A DNA stretch of 64,000 nucleotides from Angelakisella massiliensis (GCF_900104675.1 NZ_LT629944.1:620001-684000), one strand, 5' to 3'. Counted from the stretch's first letter, positions 16,628 through 26,342 are shown. A program made the numbers and translations. Notes: a model not told the origin generated them from the sequence alone.

Positions 16628-17675
16628 GGCTCAGACCTCCTCCCTGCTTGCGCAGCTGGCTGATGTGCTCCGGCGGCTCCACCTTGGGAGCTCTGGGGTC
16701 CAGCAGCCAGGTGCGGGCCTTATGGGTGGGGCTCACCTCAAAATAAGGAGACCGGGCCTTGAAGTCCACCTTGAGGGCGTGGGGGTTCCGGGGGGCGAAG
16801 GCATCCCCCTTGATCTCCTGGAACAGATTGGGCGGGGTGCCCTTGATGGAATACAGCTCCTGGCCCTTGACACCCAGCTGGGGCAGGCTGGACAGCAGCG
16901 CCCAGGTGTAGGGGTGGCGGGGATCGTAAAAGACCTCCTCACAGGTGCCGATTTCCACAATATCCCCGGCGTACATGACGGCGATACGGTCGGCCACATT
17001 GGCCACCACCCCCAGGTCGTGGGTGATGTAGATGGTGGTCAGGTGATATTTCTCCTTCAGCTCCTTGAGCAGCTTGAGGATCTGGGCCTGAATGGTGACG
17101 TCCAGGGCGGTGGTGGGCTCGTCGCAGATGAGGATGCGGGGTCCGCAGGCCACGGCGATGGCAATGACCACCCGCTGGCGCATACCGCCGGAAAACTCGT
17201 GGGGATACTGATGATACCGCCGCTCCGGCTCGGTGATGCCCACGTCCCGCAGGCATTCCAGCACCTTTTCCTTCAGGGCTTTGCCCCGGAGACCGTGGCG
17301 GATGGCGATGGCCTCGCCGATCTGATAGCCGATGGTTTTCAAAGGATTCAGGCTGGTCATGGGATCCTGGAGCACCATGGCGATCTCCCGGCCGCGGATC
17401 TTCAGCCAATCCTTTTCTTTTTTATACTTGGCCAGATCCTGTCCATTATAAAGGATCTTGCCTCCGGCAATAACGCCGTTCTGGTCCAAAAGCCCCATAA
17501 AGGTCTTGGTGAACACACTCTTGCCGGAGCCGGATTCACCTACAATGGCCAGGCTTTCCCCTTCGTACAGGTCCAGGGAGACGCCCCGGATGGCATTGAG
17601 GACCCGGCCTCTGAGGTTGAATTTAACGTCCAGATCCTGTACCGACAGGATGACGTTGGACGGATGTTCCGCCAT
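16617..17675 (-). CDS. oppD: Oligopeptide ABC transporter ATPase, OppD/DppD-like
   Basis: 352 residues. Walker [10 protein letters not shown] (about 45), signature [17 protein letters not shown] (about 164), Walker [14 protein letters not shown]-switch ITHDLGV, and the oligo_HPY C-terminus ([18 protein letters not shown]) with a cysteine-poor tail. OppD and OppF normally form the ATPase heterodimer. ATG 17675 follows a good AGGAGGC site, 15 nt after the permease gene. Confidence 0.93.
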   Translation of the reverse strand: MAEHPSNVILSVQDLDVKFNLRGRVLNAIRGVSLDLYEGESLAIVGESGSGKSVFTKTFMGLLDQNGVIAGGKILYNGQDLAKYKKEKDWLKIRGREIAMVLQDPMTSLNPLKTIGYQIGEAIAIRHGLRGKALKEKVLECLRDVGITEPERRYHQYPHEFSGGMRQRVVIAIAVACGPRILICDEPTTALDVTIQAQILKLLKELKEKYHLTTIYITHDLGVVANVADRIAVMYAGDIVEIGTCEEVFYDPRHPYTWALLSSLPQLGVKGQELYSIKGTPPNLFQEIKGDAFAPRNPHALKVDFKARSPYFEVSPTHKARTWLLDPRAPKVEPPEHISQLRKQGGGLSHDC

Positions 17676-17690
17676 AACTGAGCGCCTCCT

Positions 17691-18680
17691 TTACATATGA
17701 TTTTTGGGGTCTGCGGCATCGGCAAAGGCATTGCCGATGATATAGAAGGAAACGGTGACCACCGACAGCACGATGGCCGGGAAAATCAGCTGATACCGCA
17801 GGGACTGATACATCAGCATTCCGCGGCCGGTGTTGATGAGGTTGCCCAGGGAGGGGATACTCACCGGCAGACCCAAGCCGATATAGGTGAGGAACACCTC
17901 GTTGCCGATGGCCTCGGGGATGGTGGTGGCGATGCGGAGCATCATAACGCTCACCAGATAGGGCAGCAGGTTCCGCAGGATGATGCGATAGGTGGGAGTA
18001 CCCAGGCAGCGGGAGGCCAGATTATAATCCCGGTCCCGGATGATCACGATCTGATTGCGGATAAACCGGGCCATCTTCAGCCAGCTGGTCAGACACATGG
18101 CCAGAATGATGGTAGACATACTGGGCCGGAGAATGTAGGAAATCAGAATCAGCAGAATCGTTTGGGGAATATTGTCCAGCACGTTGTACAGGGCGGTCAT
18201 AATGTGGTCCAGGCTGCGGACATAGCCCCACAGCACTCCCACGGTGATGCCGATGACCACTTCGGACAGCGCCACGGTAAAGCCGATGATGAGGGATGTG
18301 CGGGTACCGCTCCACACCATGCTCCACAGGTCCTGACCGATGGAGTTGGTACCGAACCAGAACTCCTCGTTGGGCTGAACATTGAACAGGGTCATTCCTG
18401 TTTCAGGGTCATTGTTGATAAGGGTGGCAGGACGCTGCCCCGGCAGATGAGGCTGGATGAAGGTAAAGAGCAGCAGCGCTGCCAGCAGAATCAGCAGCAG
18501 TACCGCCGTGCGGTTCTTGAAAAACACCCGGAAGGTAGAGCGCCAGTAGGAATAATCCGACCAGGTGACCCGTTCCGCAGCGGCCTCGTCATAGTTTGCA
18601 AAGGTAAAATCCTTGTCGGAAATCATTTCCTCAATATGATCGGACACCCGGTTAGGTGCGCCGTCCAGAAACTTTTTCAT
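17691..18680 (-). CDS. oppC: Peptide ABC transporter permease, OppC/DppC-like
   Basis: 329 residues with an N-terminal cytoplasmic extension (about 60 residues), then a first membrane segment NRTAVLLLILLAALLLF and a C-terminal BPD_transp_1 block. The EAA-like loop is seen around NLASRCLGTPTYRIILRNLLP (about 235). ATG 18680 is chosen because AAGGAGG is upstream and the oppB stop ends 1 nt before it. Longer in-frame extensions overlap oppB and are unlikely. Confidence 0.92.
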   Translation of the reverse strand: MKKFLDGAPNRVSDHIEEMISDKDFTFANYDEAAAERVTWSDYSYWRSTFRVFFKNRTAVLLLILLAALLLFTFIQPHLPGQRPATLINNDPETGMTLFNVQPNEEFWFGTNSIGQDLWSMVWSGTRTSLIIGFTVALSEVVIGITVGVLWGYVRSLDHIMTALYNVLDNIPQTILLILISYILRPSMSTIILAMCLTSWLKMARFIRNQIVIIRDRDYNLASRCLGTPTYRIILRNLLPYLVSVMMLRIATTIPEAIGNEVFLTYIGLGLPVSIPSLGNLINTGRGMLMYQSLRYQLIFPAIVLSVVTVSFYIIGNAFADAADPKNHM

Positions 18681-18681
18681 A

Positions 18682-19626
18682 TCAGCGGGCGCCTCCTTTC
18701 GATGTAAAGGTGATTCTGGGATCGCAGATGCCCATGAGGATATCTCCCAGCAGCAGGCCCACAATACTCAAAGAGGCGTAGATGAGCACCAAAGCCTGAA
18801 CCATAGCGTTATCCTGCCGCTGAATGACATCTACCAGCAATCCGCCCATGCCGGGCACGGAATAGAGGGATTCCACATAGATGGAGCCCATGGCTGTCAG
18901 CAGGATCATGGAAGGGATGGTCTGGATCAGCGGCACAAAGGCGTTGGGGAACACATGGCGGGCCATGATGGCAGAGTTTTTCACACCCTTGGCCCGGGCC
19001 AGCCGGACATAGTCCTTGTTCAGCTCATCCACCATGTACCGGCGCATCCACAGCGCAAAGGTGGCGGTGTTGTAAAGGGACAGGGAGATGGTGGGCAGAA
19101 TCCAGCTGGAAAAATCCCCCTCCTTAAAGAGCATGGGCAGTCCCAGCCATTCCGTCGCGTAGGTTTGGATAAACAGGTGATAAACCGCAGACGGAATCGC
19201 CATCACCAGCACCACAAAGGCCATTCCCAGTTTATCAGGAATGCCGTCCTTGAAACGGGTCATAAAAACACCCAGCGGAATACCTACCACCAAAGAAAGC
19301 GCCATGGCCAGCAGCCCCATCTGGATGGAGATGGGAGCCTTTTCCGCGACGATCTCGGAAATGGGAACATTGGGGCGATAAATCCAGGAAGTGCCCAAAT
19401 CACCATGAAACAGATCCGTATAAAATTTGGCCAGCTGCACCGGGATGGGATCCCGCAGGCCCATTTCGGTAAGGATCGTTTCCCGCTGGATCTCGGTCAT
19501 CTTATCATAGCTGTCGCCAAGATAGCCCTCCTCCGGCATCAGCCGCAGCAGGCAGAAGATGATGGTCAGAATGACAAACAGCGTCAGCACCGCTTGTGCC
19601 AGCCGTTTGAGCAGGTATTTGAACAT
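18682..19626 (-). CDS. oppB: Peptide ABC transporter permease, OppB/DppB-like
   Basis: 314 residues, about six membrane segments starting with MFKYLLKRLAQAVLTLFVIL. The permease loop EAA region (YVRLARAKGVKNSAIMARHVFPN) is near residue 205. The extracytoplasmic N-terminal loop after segment 1 is typical of DppB. It lies downstream of oppA behind a strong intercistronic hairpin and directly before oppC. Confidence 0.92.
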   Translation of the reverse strand: MFKYLLKRLAQAVLTLFVILTIIFCLLRLMPEEGYLGDSYDKMTEIQRETILTEMGLRDPIPVQLAKFYTDLFHGDLGTSWIYRPNVPISEIVAEKAPISIQMGLLAMALSLVVGIPLGVFMTRFKDGIPDKLGMAFVVLVMAIPSAVYHLFIQTYATEWLGLPMLFKEGDFSSWILPTISLSLYNTATFALWMRRYMVDELNKDYVRLARAKGVKNSAIMARHVFPNAFVPLIQTIPSMILLTAMGSIYVESLYSVPGMGGLLVDVIQRQDNAMVQALVLIYASLSIVGLLLGDILMGICDPRITFTSKGGAR

Positions 19627-19719
19627 GAGCAGCGCTCCTTTTCTTTTGGAGTAGGTTCACGGACGCAAACAGCGCCGCAAAAGCTGTGACGTTGTTTCCG
19701 CCCGCAAACAAAGGAGAAT

Positions 19720-19760
19720 CCCCGGGGTCCCGACGGCTTTCGCCGCCGGGACCTTCGGGG
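19720..19760 (-). terminator. Intercistronic hairpin between oppA and oppB
   Basis: CCCCGGGGTCCCGACGGC pairs with GCCGCCGGGACC-TTCGGGG across a TTTC loop, with minor mismatches. There is no T run on the minus strand, so it more likely stabilises the oppA message 3' end or attenuates read-through than ends it fully. Such hairpins commonly set binding protein above membrane component levels. Confidence 0.6.
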
Positions 19761-19792
19761 TGAGGATGGTTCATCGTTTCAAAGAGCAATCA

Positions 19793-21724
19793 TCAGGACT
19801 GGCTTGCCTCTTTTGCAGTCTCCCAGGCAGTTTCGGCAGCCTGGAACTCTTCCAGACTCATAGACTTCTCCAGCAGCTTCGCGCCTTTATACTTGAGAGT
19901 GGAAACACCAAAGGGCGCAAAGGGCCGGTCAAAGGGGCTGACCATATTGACGCAGTAGCCGTCGTTTCTCACCGCAAAGGGGATCACAAAGGCGTGCTCG
20001 ATAAAGTAAGCCTCCGCCTCGGCAAACAGCTCATACCGGGCGTCAATATCCAGTTTTTCCGCTTTCGCGGTATCCAGCATCTGATTGTAAACAGTGATGG
20101 GCTGGCCTACATACTGGGGATCCAGGCCGGGAGTACCCTCCGCATACACTTGATCGGTGAAATAGGAAGGATCGGTAGCCATTTCAGGCCAGTTGTAGGT
20201 GGAGCCTACGCCGAAAGGATCGGTATAGGTCTCGGGATCGGCATAGTCAGGGCCCCAGTTGCACAGCATCAGCGCGTAGTCGCCCGCCTGACGGACCTGG
20301 GAGAGGAAGTTGGTGGCAGGACCAGCTACCAGAATAATGTCGATATAATCCTTGCCCAGGGTCTCCTCCAGCTGCTGCTCCACGATCTGGCACTGTTTAT
20401 CCCAGTTGGCGGTGGAGGGGTTGTAGCTCATGAGGATCTTTACAGGGAAGGTGGCGCCGGCAGCGGTCAGCTCTTCCACAGCCTTTTCCTTGTACTCCAA
20501 CGCCTTTGTGGTGTCAAAGCCATGTGTGGGATCGTTGGTGTATGCCTTCAGGGGCTCCAGCTGAGTGTAGTCCACACCCTCGCTGTTGGAAACAAAGTTG
20601 GGAGGAGTGAGGGTATTGTTCAGCTGGCTCTCAGGATCATAGGGTTCCTCAATGGCCTTGGCCTTCACACGGTCCAGACCATAGAAGATGGATTTACGGA
20701 AGTTCTCGTTGTTGACCGCCAGGGTCCAGTTGTCCGGCTCATACTCTTCGTCAAACCGGGGATAGAAGTTGAAGGCGTAGAAATAAGTGAAGTAACCATT
20801 GCGCTGAGGACCTACCACCTGGCTCAGTTCAGGATCGTTCATCCAGGTGGGCAGCAGATCGGCGGGGATAACGGCATAGTCGGTCTCGCCTCTCTGATAC
20901 ATGGTGGGAGCCAGGGTCAGAGCCTCTTTGTTGAAGGTCTCCTGGATCTCTTCAATAAAGACATTGTCAGCATCCCAGTACTTGTCGTTCTTGACATAAG
21001 TGTGGGAAACCTGAGGCTGGAAGTCTGCCAGACGATAGGCGCCGCAGTAAAGCATGGTGTCTGCAGTGGTAGCAAAGCGGTCACCCATTTCCTTAAGGAA
21101 GTCACCCTGAACGGGCATGAAGCAGACATATGTAAGCATGGACAGGAAATAGGGGCAGGGAGCATTGAGGGTATACTCCAGAGTGGTGTCATCCACCGCC
21201 CGGACACCGATCTCGTTGATGTCGGTAACAGTGCCGGCGTAGAACTCGGCGGCGTTCTTGATGACGCTGCACACGATCTCAGAGGTGGTGGACTGGTTCT
21301 CGGGAGTTACTACCCAGTGCAAAGCGTCCACAAAGTTCTGAGCGGTAACAGGGCCGTACTCGGTACCGTCATTGCGGACCCACACCGCGTCGTCACGGAG
21401 CTTGAAGGTCCAGGTGAGGCCATCCTCAGAGGTGGTCCACTCAGTGGCCAGCGCGGGCTGTACATTGCCGTACTTGTCGTACTCCACCAGGGTATCCACA
21501 CCCTGAGCGGCAGCTTCCATATCTACCGTTTTGCTGGAATACAGGTAGTTGAGGGTGGTGGCCTCAGAGCCGTACAGCTTGCGATAAACGCTGGAGCCTT
21601 CCGAAGCAGCGCTGGAACCGGCGGCGCTGGAGCCGGCGGAACTGCTGCTGGAACTGCCGGAGCCGCAGGCAGACAGGCTCAGGATCATCGCCAGGCTCAG
21701 GACCAGGGATATCAGTCTTTTCAT
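19793..21724 (-). CDS. oppA: Peptide ABC transporter substrate-binding lipoprotein
   Basis: 643 residues. The signal MKRLISLVLSLAMILSLSAC ends in the lipobox LSAC, then a Ser/Gly/Ala-rich linker (GSGSSSSSSAGSS). The mature protein has the SBP_bac_5 layout: YKYGNVQPALATEW near 75, WTFKLRDDAVW near 98, and a long two-lobed body. It captures peptides at the outer face of the membrane for OppBCDF. In context with the epimerase upstream, murein dipeptides or tripeptides are plausible ligands (inference). Confidence 0.94.
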   Translation of the reverse strand: MKRLISLVLSLAMILSLSACGSGSSSSSSAGSSAAGSSAASEGSSVYRKLYGSEATTLNYLYSSKTVDMEAAAQGVDTLVEYDKYGNVQPALATEWTTSEDGLTWTFKLRDDAVWVRNDGTEYGPVTAQNFVDALHWVVTPENQSTTSEIVCSVIKNAAEFYAGTVTDINEIGVRAVDDTTLEYTLNAPCPYFLSMLTYVCFMPVQGDFLKEMGDRFATTADTMLYCGAYRLADFQPQVSHTYVKNDKYWDADNVFIEEIQETFNKEALTLAPTMYQRGETDYAVIPADLLPTWMNDPELSQVVGPQRNGYFTYFYAFNFYPRFDEEYEPDNWTLAVNNENFRKSIFYGLDRVKAKAIEEPYDPESQLNNTLTPPNFVSNSEGVDYTQLEPLKAYTNDPTHGFDTTKALEYKEKAVEELTAAGATFPVKILMSYNPSTANWDKQCQIVEQQLEETLGKDYIDIILVAGPATNFLSQVRQAGDYALMLCNWGPDYADPETYTDPFGVGSTYNWPEMATDPSYFTDQVYAEGTPGLDPQYVGQPITVYNQMLDTAKAEKLDIDARYELFAEAEAYFIEHAFVIPFAVRNDGYCVNMVSPFDRPFAPFGVSTLKYKGAKLLEKSMSLEEFQAAETAWETAKEASQS

Positions 21725-21815
21725 CTTCTCTTTTCCTCCTTATAGTGAAATCCGATTTATCATTCTGAAGCAGACGCCGGACCACAGTCCCGCGTTTGAC
21801 AGAAGAACTGCGTCT

Positions 21816-22904
21816 TTATTCCCAATGATCACAGGGAATACCGCCCACACCAACACCGGGGGCATCGGTCATGGCAATGCCTGCGCCTTCATAAATGGGG
21901 CCGCCGTCATAGGGATCATACTTGCACAGAGACGGACCGTCCAGATCCGCCAGAGTGATGATCCCCTTGCCTGCCGCCAGGTGAGCCGCGGCGCTGACGG
22001 AAAGCTTGCTTTCCAGCATACAGCCGATCATACAGTGCACCTGATAGATCTCCGCCACAGCGCAGATTTTCAGCGCCTGCCAGATACCGCCGGTTTTCAT
22101 CAGCTTGATGTTGATCAGGTCCGCTGCGCCCCGCCGGATGATCTCCACCGCGTCCTCCGGGGAGAAAACGCTCTCATCCGCCAGAATGGGGGTTGCCACC
22201 TGCTTGGTGATCTTCTCCATTCCCGCCAGGTCATGGGCCTTTACCGGCTGTTCTACCAGCTGGATATCCAGCCCTTTGTCCTCCATGGCGGTAATGATCC
22301 GGACAGCCTCCTTGGCGTTCCAGCCCTGGTTGGCGTCCACCCGGATGTCCACATCCGGTCCTACGGCCCGGCGGATGGCGGCGATGCGTTCCACATCCTT
22401 TAAGCCTTCCTTGCCCACCTTCACCTTCAGGATATGATATCCCTTGGCCACAGCGTCCAGGCTGTCTTCCACCATGGTGGGAATATCGTTGACGCTGATG
22501 GTCAGATCCGTTTCAAAGTGGGTACGGTGCCCTCCCAATACCTTATAAAGAGGACGTCCCAGGCTCTTGGCATACAAATCGTATAAAGCCATGTCCACAG
22601 CAGCTTTGGCGGAGGTGTTTTTCACCATGCAGCTGTGGAGCTTGGTCATCACTCCATCCAGATCCTCCAGGTCCATTCCCACCAGCGCGGGACGGATATA
22701 ATCATGAATGGCGCACAGGATGGAACCTGTGGTGTCTCCGGTAATAACGGCCGTGGGCGCCGCCTCACCATAGCCTTCCAGGCCGTTGTCGGCAGTGACA
22801 CGAACCACTATGTCCTCCACCTGCTCCACTGTCCGCAGAGCGGTCTTGAAAGGCCGTTCCAGCGGAATACGAATCGAGCCGGTGCGGATATCCACGATCT
22901 TCAT
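21816..22904 (-). CDS. Dipeptide epimerase (L-Ala-D/L-Glu type), enolase superfamily
   Basis: 362 residues. Enolase-superfamily residues are in place: KVKVGK (base lysines, about 158-162), DANQGW (metal D, about 187), VEQPV (metal E, about 215), ADES (metal D, about 241) and NIKLMKTGG (second lysine, about 263). The loop GEAAPTAVITGDT is typical of YkfB/YcjG dipeptide epimerases, which convert L-Ala-D-Glu from murein to L-Ala-L-Glu. It is the first gene after the operon promoter, followed by the peptide transporter. ATG 22904 is preferred over GTG 22907. Confidence 0.9.
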   Translation of the reverse strand: MKIVDIRTGSIRIPLERPFKTALRTVEQVEDIVVRVTADNGLEGYGEAAPTAVITGDTTGSILCAIHDYIRPALVGMDLEDLDGVMTKLHSCMVKNTSAKAAVDMALYDLYAKSLGRPLYKVLGGHRTHFETDLTISVNDIPTMVEDSLDAVAKGYHILKVKVGKEGLKDVERIAAIRRAVGPDVDIRVDANQGWNAKEAVRIITAMEDKGLDIQLVEQPVKAHDLAGMEKITKQVATPILADESVFSPEDAVEIIRRGAADLINIKLMKTGGIWQALKICAVAEIYQVHCMIGCMLESKLSVSAAAHLAAGKGIITLADLDGPSLCKYDPYDGGPIYEGAGIAMTDAPGVGVGGIPCDHWE

Positions 22905-23038
22905 CACAGCATCACCTTCAAAAATGCAACTTTTGGACCAGTTTGGTGCAAACAGAAAAAAGCATCAGCGAAGCACCACCGAAACCGGAATTTTTCTTTT
23001 TTCACCGTTCTTCTTTCTCTATATATGATATTGTTGCC

Positions 23039-23067
23039 ATTATACCACCCGATTTTAGGGATGTAAA
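23039..23067 (-). promoter_or_regulatory. Promoter of the epimerase-opp operon
   Basis: Minus strand: -35 TTTACA (23062-23067), 17-bp spacer, -10 TATAAT (23039-23044), about 135 nt before the epimerase start. The rest of the 580-bp gap (22905-23485) is AT-rich and carries no gene I can support. Stretches such as AAAAATGCAACT occur at both 22920 and 23157, meaning unknown. Confidence 0.75.
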
Positions 23068-23419
23068 GCGGTTATAGAGAATTTATTCAGGTTTAAACGA
23101 ACAAAATACATTGCAAATTCAGGCGTCAATTGACATTTGCTACAAACGCTCCACGCCAAAAATGCAACTATTCATCTGACAACCTGGCTCGAATATTAAG
23201 TTGTAATCATAACATTTCTGTACTTTTTACCGAAAAAAAGGCTTGGTTTTCCTTTTTAAGGGAAAAATTATGACGCTTTTATGCTTTACCTCTCCCGCCA
23301 GCAGGGAAAACCGCCCTATTTTTTATTCTGCCTTTTCCTCTCTTATCCCCTGTTCATTCCCCGTTTTCCCCCGCCAAAATCGCCGGGAACATATTTTGCA
23401 AAAGAAAAACAAAATAGTG

Positions 23420-23448
23420 GTGCCAAAGACACTTTTATGGTGTATGAT
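23420..23448 (+). promoter_or_regulatory. Possible promoter of the Nudix-sdaAB-sdaAA operon
   Basis: -35 GTGCCA (4 of 6 consensus), 17-bp spacer, -10 TATGAT (23443-23448), 38 nt before ATG 23486. Confidence 0.45.
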
Positions 23449-23485
23449 AGAAGCGTAAAACAACAGCAGCAAGGAGGCTGCCTTT

Positions 23486-24580
23486 ATGGACTATCTGCAA
23501 ATGGTGAAGCAATACCGTCCACGAACCCTGGAAGAGGAAGGAGACCGCCTGCAGATGCTCCGTCTGGCGGAGCTGTTCCCGGACGGACTGCTGACCCGGG
23601 ACAATATGGTGGCCCACTTTGCCAGCAGCGGCCTGATCCTCAACAGGGATATGACCCATGTCCTGCTGGTGCGCCACAATATCTACCGCACCTGGAGCTT
23701 TACCGGAGGTCATGCCGACGGTGACCCGGATCCCCTTGCGGTGGCCCTTCGGGAAGCGGAGGAGGAGACCGGTGTTTCCGTCCGCCCCCTGATGGAGCAG
23801 CCCGCTTCTCTGAATATTCTGGCGGTGCGGGGGCACTGGCGGCGGGAGGAGTATGTTCCGCCCCACCTGCATCTGGACCTGGACTTCCTGCTGGAGGCAG
23901 ACGACCAGCTTCCTGTCCGCTGCAAACGGGACGAAAACAGCGCTGTCCGATGGATTCCTCTTTCGGAATTGGAAGAGGTGTGCGGCGAACCCCATATGCT
24001 GGAAATATACCGAAAGCTGCTGGAACAGGCCCGCATTCTTCGGGGATTTCCCCGTCCCCAGCGGCTGCGGCAGCTGGAGGGGCAGCGGGAAACCGTTTTT
24101 CTGGAAGCAAAGCAAGCCACCGGCGGCCTGCCGGAAAGCCTGTGGGAAACCCTTTCCGCTTTTGCCAACACCGCCGGAGGCGTCGTCCTGCTGGGGGTGG
24201 CGGAGGAGCCGGACCATACGCTGCGTTTGTTTGGTCTGCCCGATGCCGAAGCGCTGGAAGAAGATTTCTGGGCCGCCCTTGGTGACCCAGGACTGATCCA
24301 TAATCTTCATCTCACCCGCAGCAATGTTTATATCCAGCGAGAGGAGGGAAAAGATATTCTTGTCATCGAGGTTCCTCCCGCTCCCGGGGAGCGCCGTCCT
24401 GTCTATCTGGGGGATGATCCCTTTCAGGGGACCTATATCCGCCGCCGGGATGGGGACTACCGCTGCACCCGCCGGGAGGTACTGTTCCTGGCCAAAGAAA
24501 ATCCCAGACTGCTGGAAAATTTGAATCATCCTGAACCCACAACAAAAAGAACGGAAAGAATGGAGAATGATCATGGCTGA
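23486..24580 (+). CDS. Nudix hydrolase fused to an AlbA_2 (Schlafen-type) domain
   Basis: 364 residues. The N-terminal half is a Nudix fold: the box reads GGHADGDPDPLAVALREAEEETGV (about 73-96 region), keeping REAEEETG with D in place of the first conserved E. The linker at 175-205 is basic. From about 205 the sequence QLEGQRETVFLEAKQATGGLPESLWETLSAFANTAGGVVLLGV matches AlbA_2 domains (ExK, then SAFANTxGGxxxxGV), with YIRRRDGDYRCTR near 320. AlbA_2 domains bind nucleic acid or NTP in Schlafen-like proteins. It overlaps sdaAB by 8 nt, so it is in the serine dehydratase operon; a housecleaning or regulatory role is conceivable. Confidence 0.85.
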   Translation: MDYLQMVKQYRPRTLEEEGDRLQMLRLAELFPDGLLTRDNMVAHFASSGLILNRDMTHVLLVRHNIYRTWSFTGGHADGDPDPLAVALREAEEETGVSVRPLMEQPASLNILAVRGHWRREEYVPPHLHLDLDFLLEADDQLPVRCKRDENSAVRWIPLSELEEVCGEPHMLEIYRKLLEQARILRGFPRPQRLRQLEGQRETVFLEAKQATGGLPESLWETLSAFANTAGGVVLLGVAEEPDHTLRLFGLPDAEALEEDFWAALGDPGLIHNLHLTRSNVYIQREEGKDILVIEVPPAPGERRPVYLGDDPFQGTYIRRRDGDYRCTRREVLFLAKENPRLLENLNHPEPTTKRTERMENDHG

Positions 24581-25241
24581 CACCGGCATTTTCGACATCA
24601 TCGGCCCCAATATGGTGGGGCCTTCCAGCTCCCATACGGCGGGCGCACTGCGCATCGCCCTGCTGGCGGGAAAAATGCTTCATTCCCGTCCGGCCTCTGT
24701 CCAGTTCACCCTTTATGGCTCCTTTGCCCGCACCTATCGGGGGCATGGTACTGACCGGGCGCTGCTGGCGGGTATCCTGGGGATGAATACAGAAGATCTT
24801 CGGATCCGGGATTCCTTTTCCCTGGCGGATCAGGCAGGACTTCAATATTCCTTTGAGGAAAACACAGAAAACCGTGAGGTGCATCCCAATACAGTGGATA
24901 TTTCTCTCCGCGGAGAGGATGGCGAAGAGGTGCGGATCACCGGTGTTTCGGTAGGCGGCGGCGCGGTGCGCATCACCCGCATCAATGGCGTCAAGGTTCG
25001 CTTTTCCGGCGAATACAACACCCTCATTGTCCGTCAGCTGGATACTCCCGGTGTGGTGGCCGCCATTACCCGGGTACTGGCGGAGCATCACATCAACATT
25101 GCCTTTATGCGGATGTATCGGGAAGGAAAAGGGGACATCGCCTATACCATTGTAGAGGCGGACGGTCAGATCCCTGAAGCTGCCGCCCAGGAGATCCGTT
25201 CCCAGGACAACATCCATAACGTCACCCTTATCACCATCTGA
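24573..25241 (+). CDS. sdaAB: L-serine dehydratase, iron-sulfur-dependent, beta subunit
   Basis: 222 residues. It starts with the conserved DIIGPNMVGPSSSHTAGALR motif, contains HPNTVDISL near 110 and ends in an ACT domain (LIVRQLDTPGVVAAITRVLAEHHINIAFM). With the alpha subunit it deaminates L-serine to pyruvate and ammonia. ATG 24573 has GGAG 7 nt upstream. It overlaps the Nudix-AlbA gene and lies 19 nt before the alpha subunit gene. Confidence 0.95.
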   Translation: MADTGIFDIIGPNMVGPSSSHTAGALRIALLAGKMLHSRPASVQFTLYGSFARTYRGHGTDRALLAGILGMNTEDLRIRDSFSLADQAGLQYSFEENTENREVHPNTVDISLRGEDGEEVRITGVSVGGGAVRITRINGVKVRFSGEYNTLIVRQLDTPGVVAAITRVLAEHHINIAFMRMYREGKGDIAYTIVEADGQIPEAAAQEIRSQDNIHNVTLITI

Positions 25242-25260
25242 TCAACGGGAGGAAGAAATC

Positions 25261-26130
25261 ATGAACTTCAAAAACGCCCATGAGCTGCTGGAGCTGTGCA
25301 GCAGTCAGGGTATGGATATCGGCCAGGTGATGGTACAGCGGGAAATCACTGTACTGGAACATTCTCAGGAGGAAACCTTTCAGCGTATGCGCCGCGCCTA
25401 CAGCATTATGAAAGACGCCGCCGGCACCGCCCGCAAAACCCCGCAAAAGACCATGGGCGGACTGATCGGAGGAGAGGCGTCCCGGCTGGAAAAGCGCCGG
25501 CTGGCGGGACAGTCCATCTGCGGCTCTCTCATGGCCAGAGCTATCAGCTGCGCTATGGGCGTGCTGGAAGTGAACGCTTCCATGGGCCTGATTGTGGCCG
25601 CACCCACCGCCGGTTCCTCCGGGGTGCTCCCGGGGGTGCTGCTGGCCCTGCAGGAGGAACACGGGCTTACCGATGAGGACATGCTGCCGCCGCTGTTCTG
25701 TGCCGCGGCTGTAGGCTACCTTATTTCCCGCAACGCCACTGTGGCCGGAGCGGAAGGCGGCTGTCAGGCAGAGGTGGGAGCTGCTTCCGCTATGGCTGCC
25801 GCGGCTGCGGTACAGCTGATGGGCGGCACGCCGGAGCAGTGCCTCAGGGCTGCTTCCACCGCCCTGGCCAATATCCTGGGGCTGGTGTGCGACCCCATTG
25901 GCGGATTGGTGGAGGCCCCATGTCAAAGCCGCAACGCCATGGGCGCTTCCAACGCACTGATTTCGGCGGAGCTGGCGCTGGCTGACGCAGCTTTGGACAT
26001 TCCCTTTGATGAAATGGTGGACGCCATGCTGGCTGTGGGCAAATCCATGCCTTCAGAGCTGCGGGAAACTGCTCTGGGCGGTGTAGCAGCCTGTCCCAGC
26101 TGCCGCAGCAGAGGAGTATGCAAAAAGTAA
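25261..26130 (+). CDS. sdaAA: L-serine dehydratase, iron-sulfur-dependent, alpha subunit
   Basis: 289 residues. Cysteines that ligate the [4Fe-4S] cluster in this family are present in GCQAEVGAASAMAAAA (about 168) and GLVCDPIGGLVEAPCQSRN (about 205-222). The glycine-rich AAPTAGSSGVLPG segment is near 118. A strong SD (GGGAGG) precedes ATG 25261. Subunit order beta-alpha is usual in Firmicutes. A terminator follows. Confidence 0.95.
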   Translation: MNFKNAHELLELCSSQGMDIGQVMVQREITVLEHSQEETFQRMRRAYSIMKDAAGTARKTPQKTMGGLIGGEASRLEKRRLAGQSICGSLMARAISCAMGVLEVNASMGLIVAAPTAGSSGVLPGVLLALQEEHGLTDEDMLPPLFCAAAVGYLISRNATVAGAEGGCQAEVGAASAMAAAAAVQLMGGTPEQCLRAASTALANILGLVCDPIGGLVEAPCQSRNAMGASNALISAELALADAALDIPFDEMVDAMLAVGKSMPSELRETALGGVAACPSCRSRGVCKK

Positions 26131-26192
26131 GAAGCGGCCCAAAAGGGACGCAGCGGCATCCGCCTGGATGATTGATGTAAAACGGAATATAA

Positions 26193-26253
26193 AAAGAGCC
26201 TTCCGGAAAAGATCGGCATTGAAGCTTTTTCGGAAGGCTTTTCTTTTTTATCC
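26193..26253 (+). terminator. Terminator of the serine dehydratase operon
   Basis: GCCTTCCGGAAAAG pairs with CTTTTTCGGAAGGC across a short loop, followed by TTTTCTTTTTT. It lies about 65 nt past the sdaAA stop. Confidence 0.8.
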
Positions 26254-26305
26254 TATCGCCCAAGGATTTTTGGGGCTCACCCCCTTGGTTTTTTACAAAA
26301 AATCA

Positions 26306-26342
26306 GCCCCTCCCCAATTTTCTTTACATGGGGAGGGGCCGG
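26306..26342 (-). terminator. Terminator of the htrA gene
   Basis: GCCCCTCCCC and GGGGAGGGGC form a perfect 10-bp stem. On the minus strand it is followed by TGATTTTTTG, about 45 nt past the htrA stop. Confidence 0.75.
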
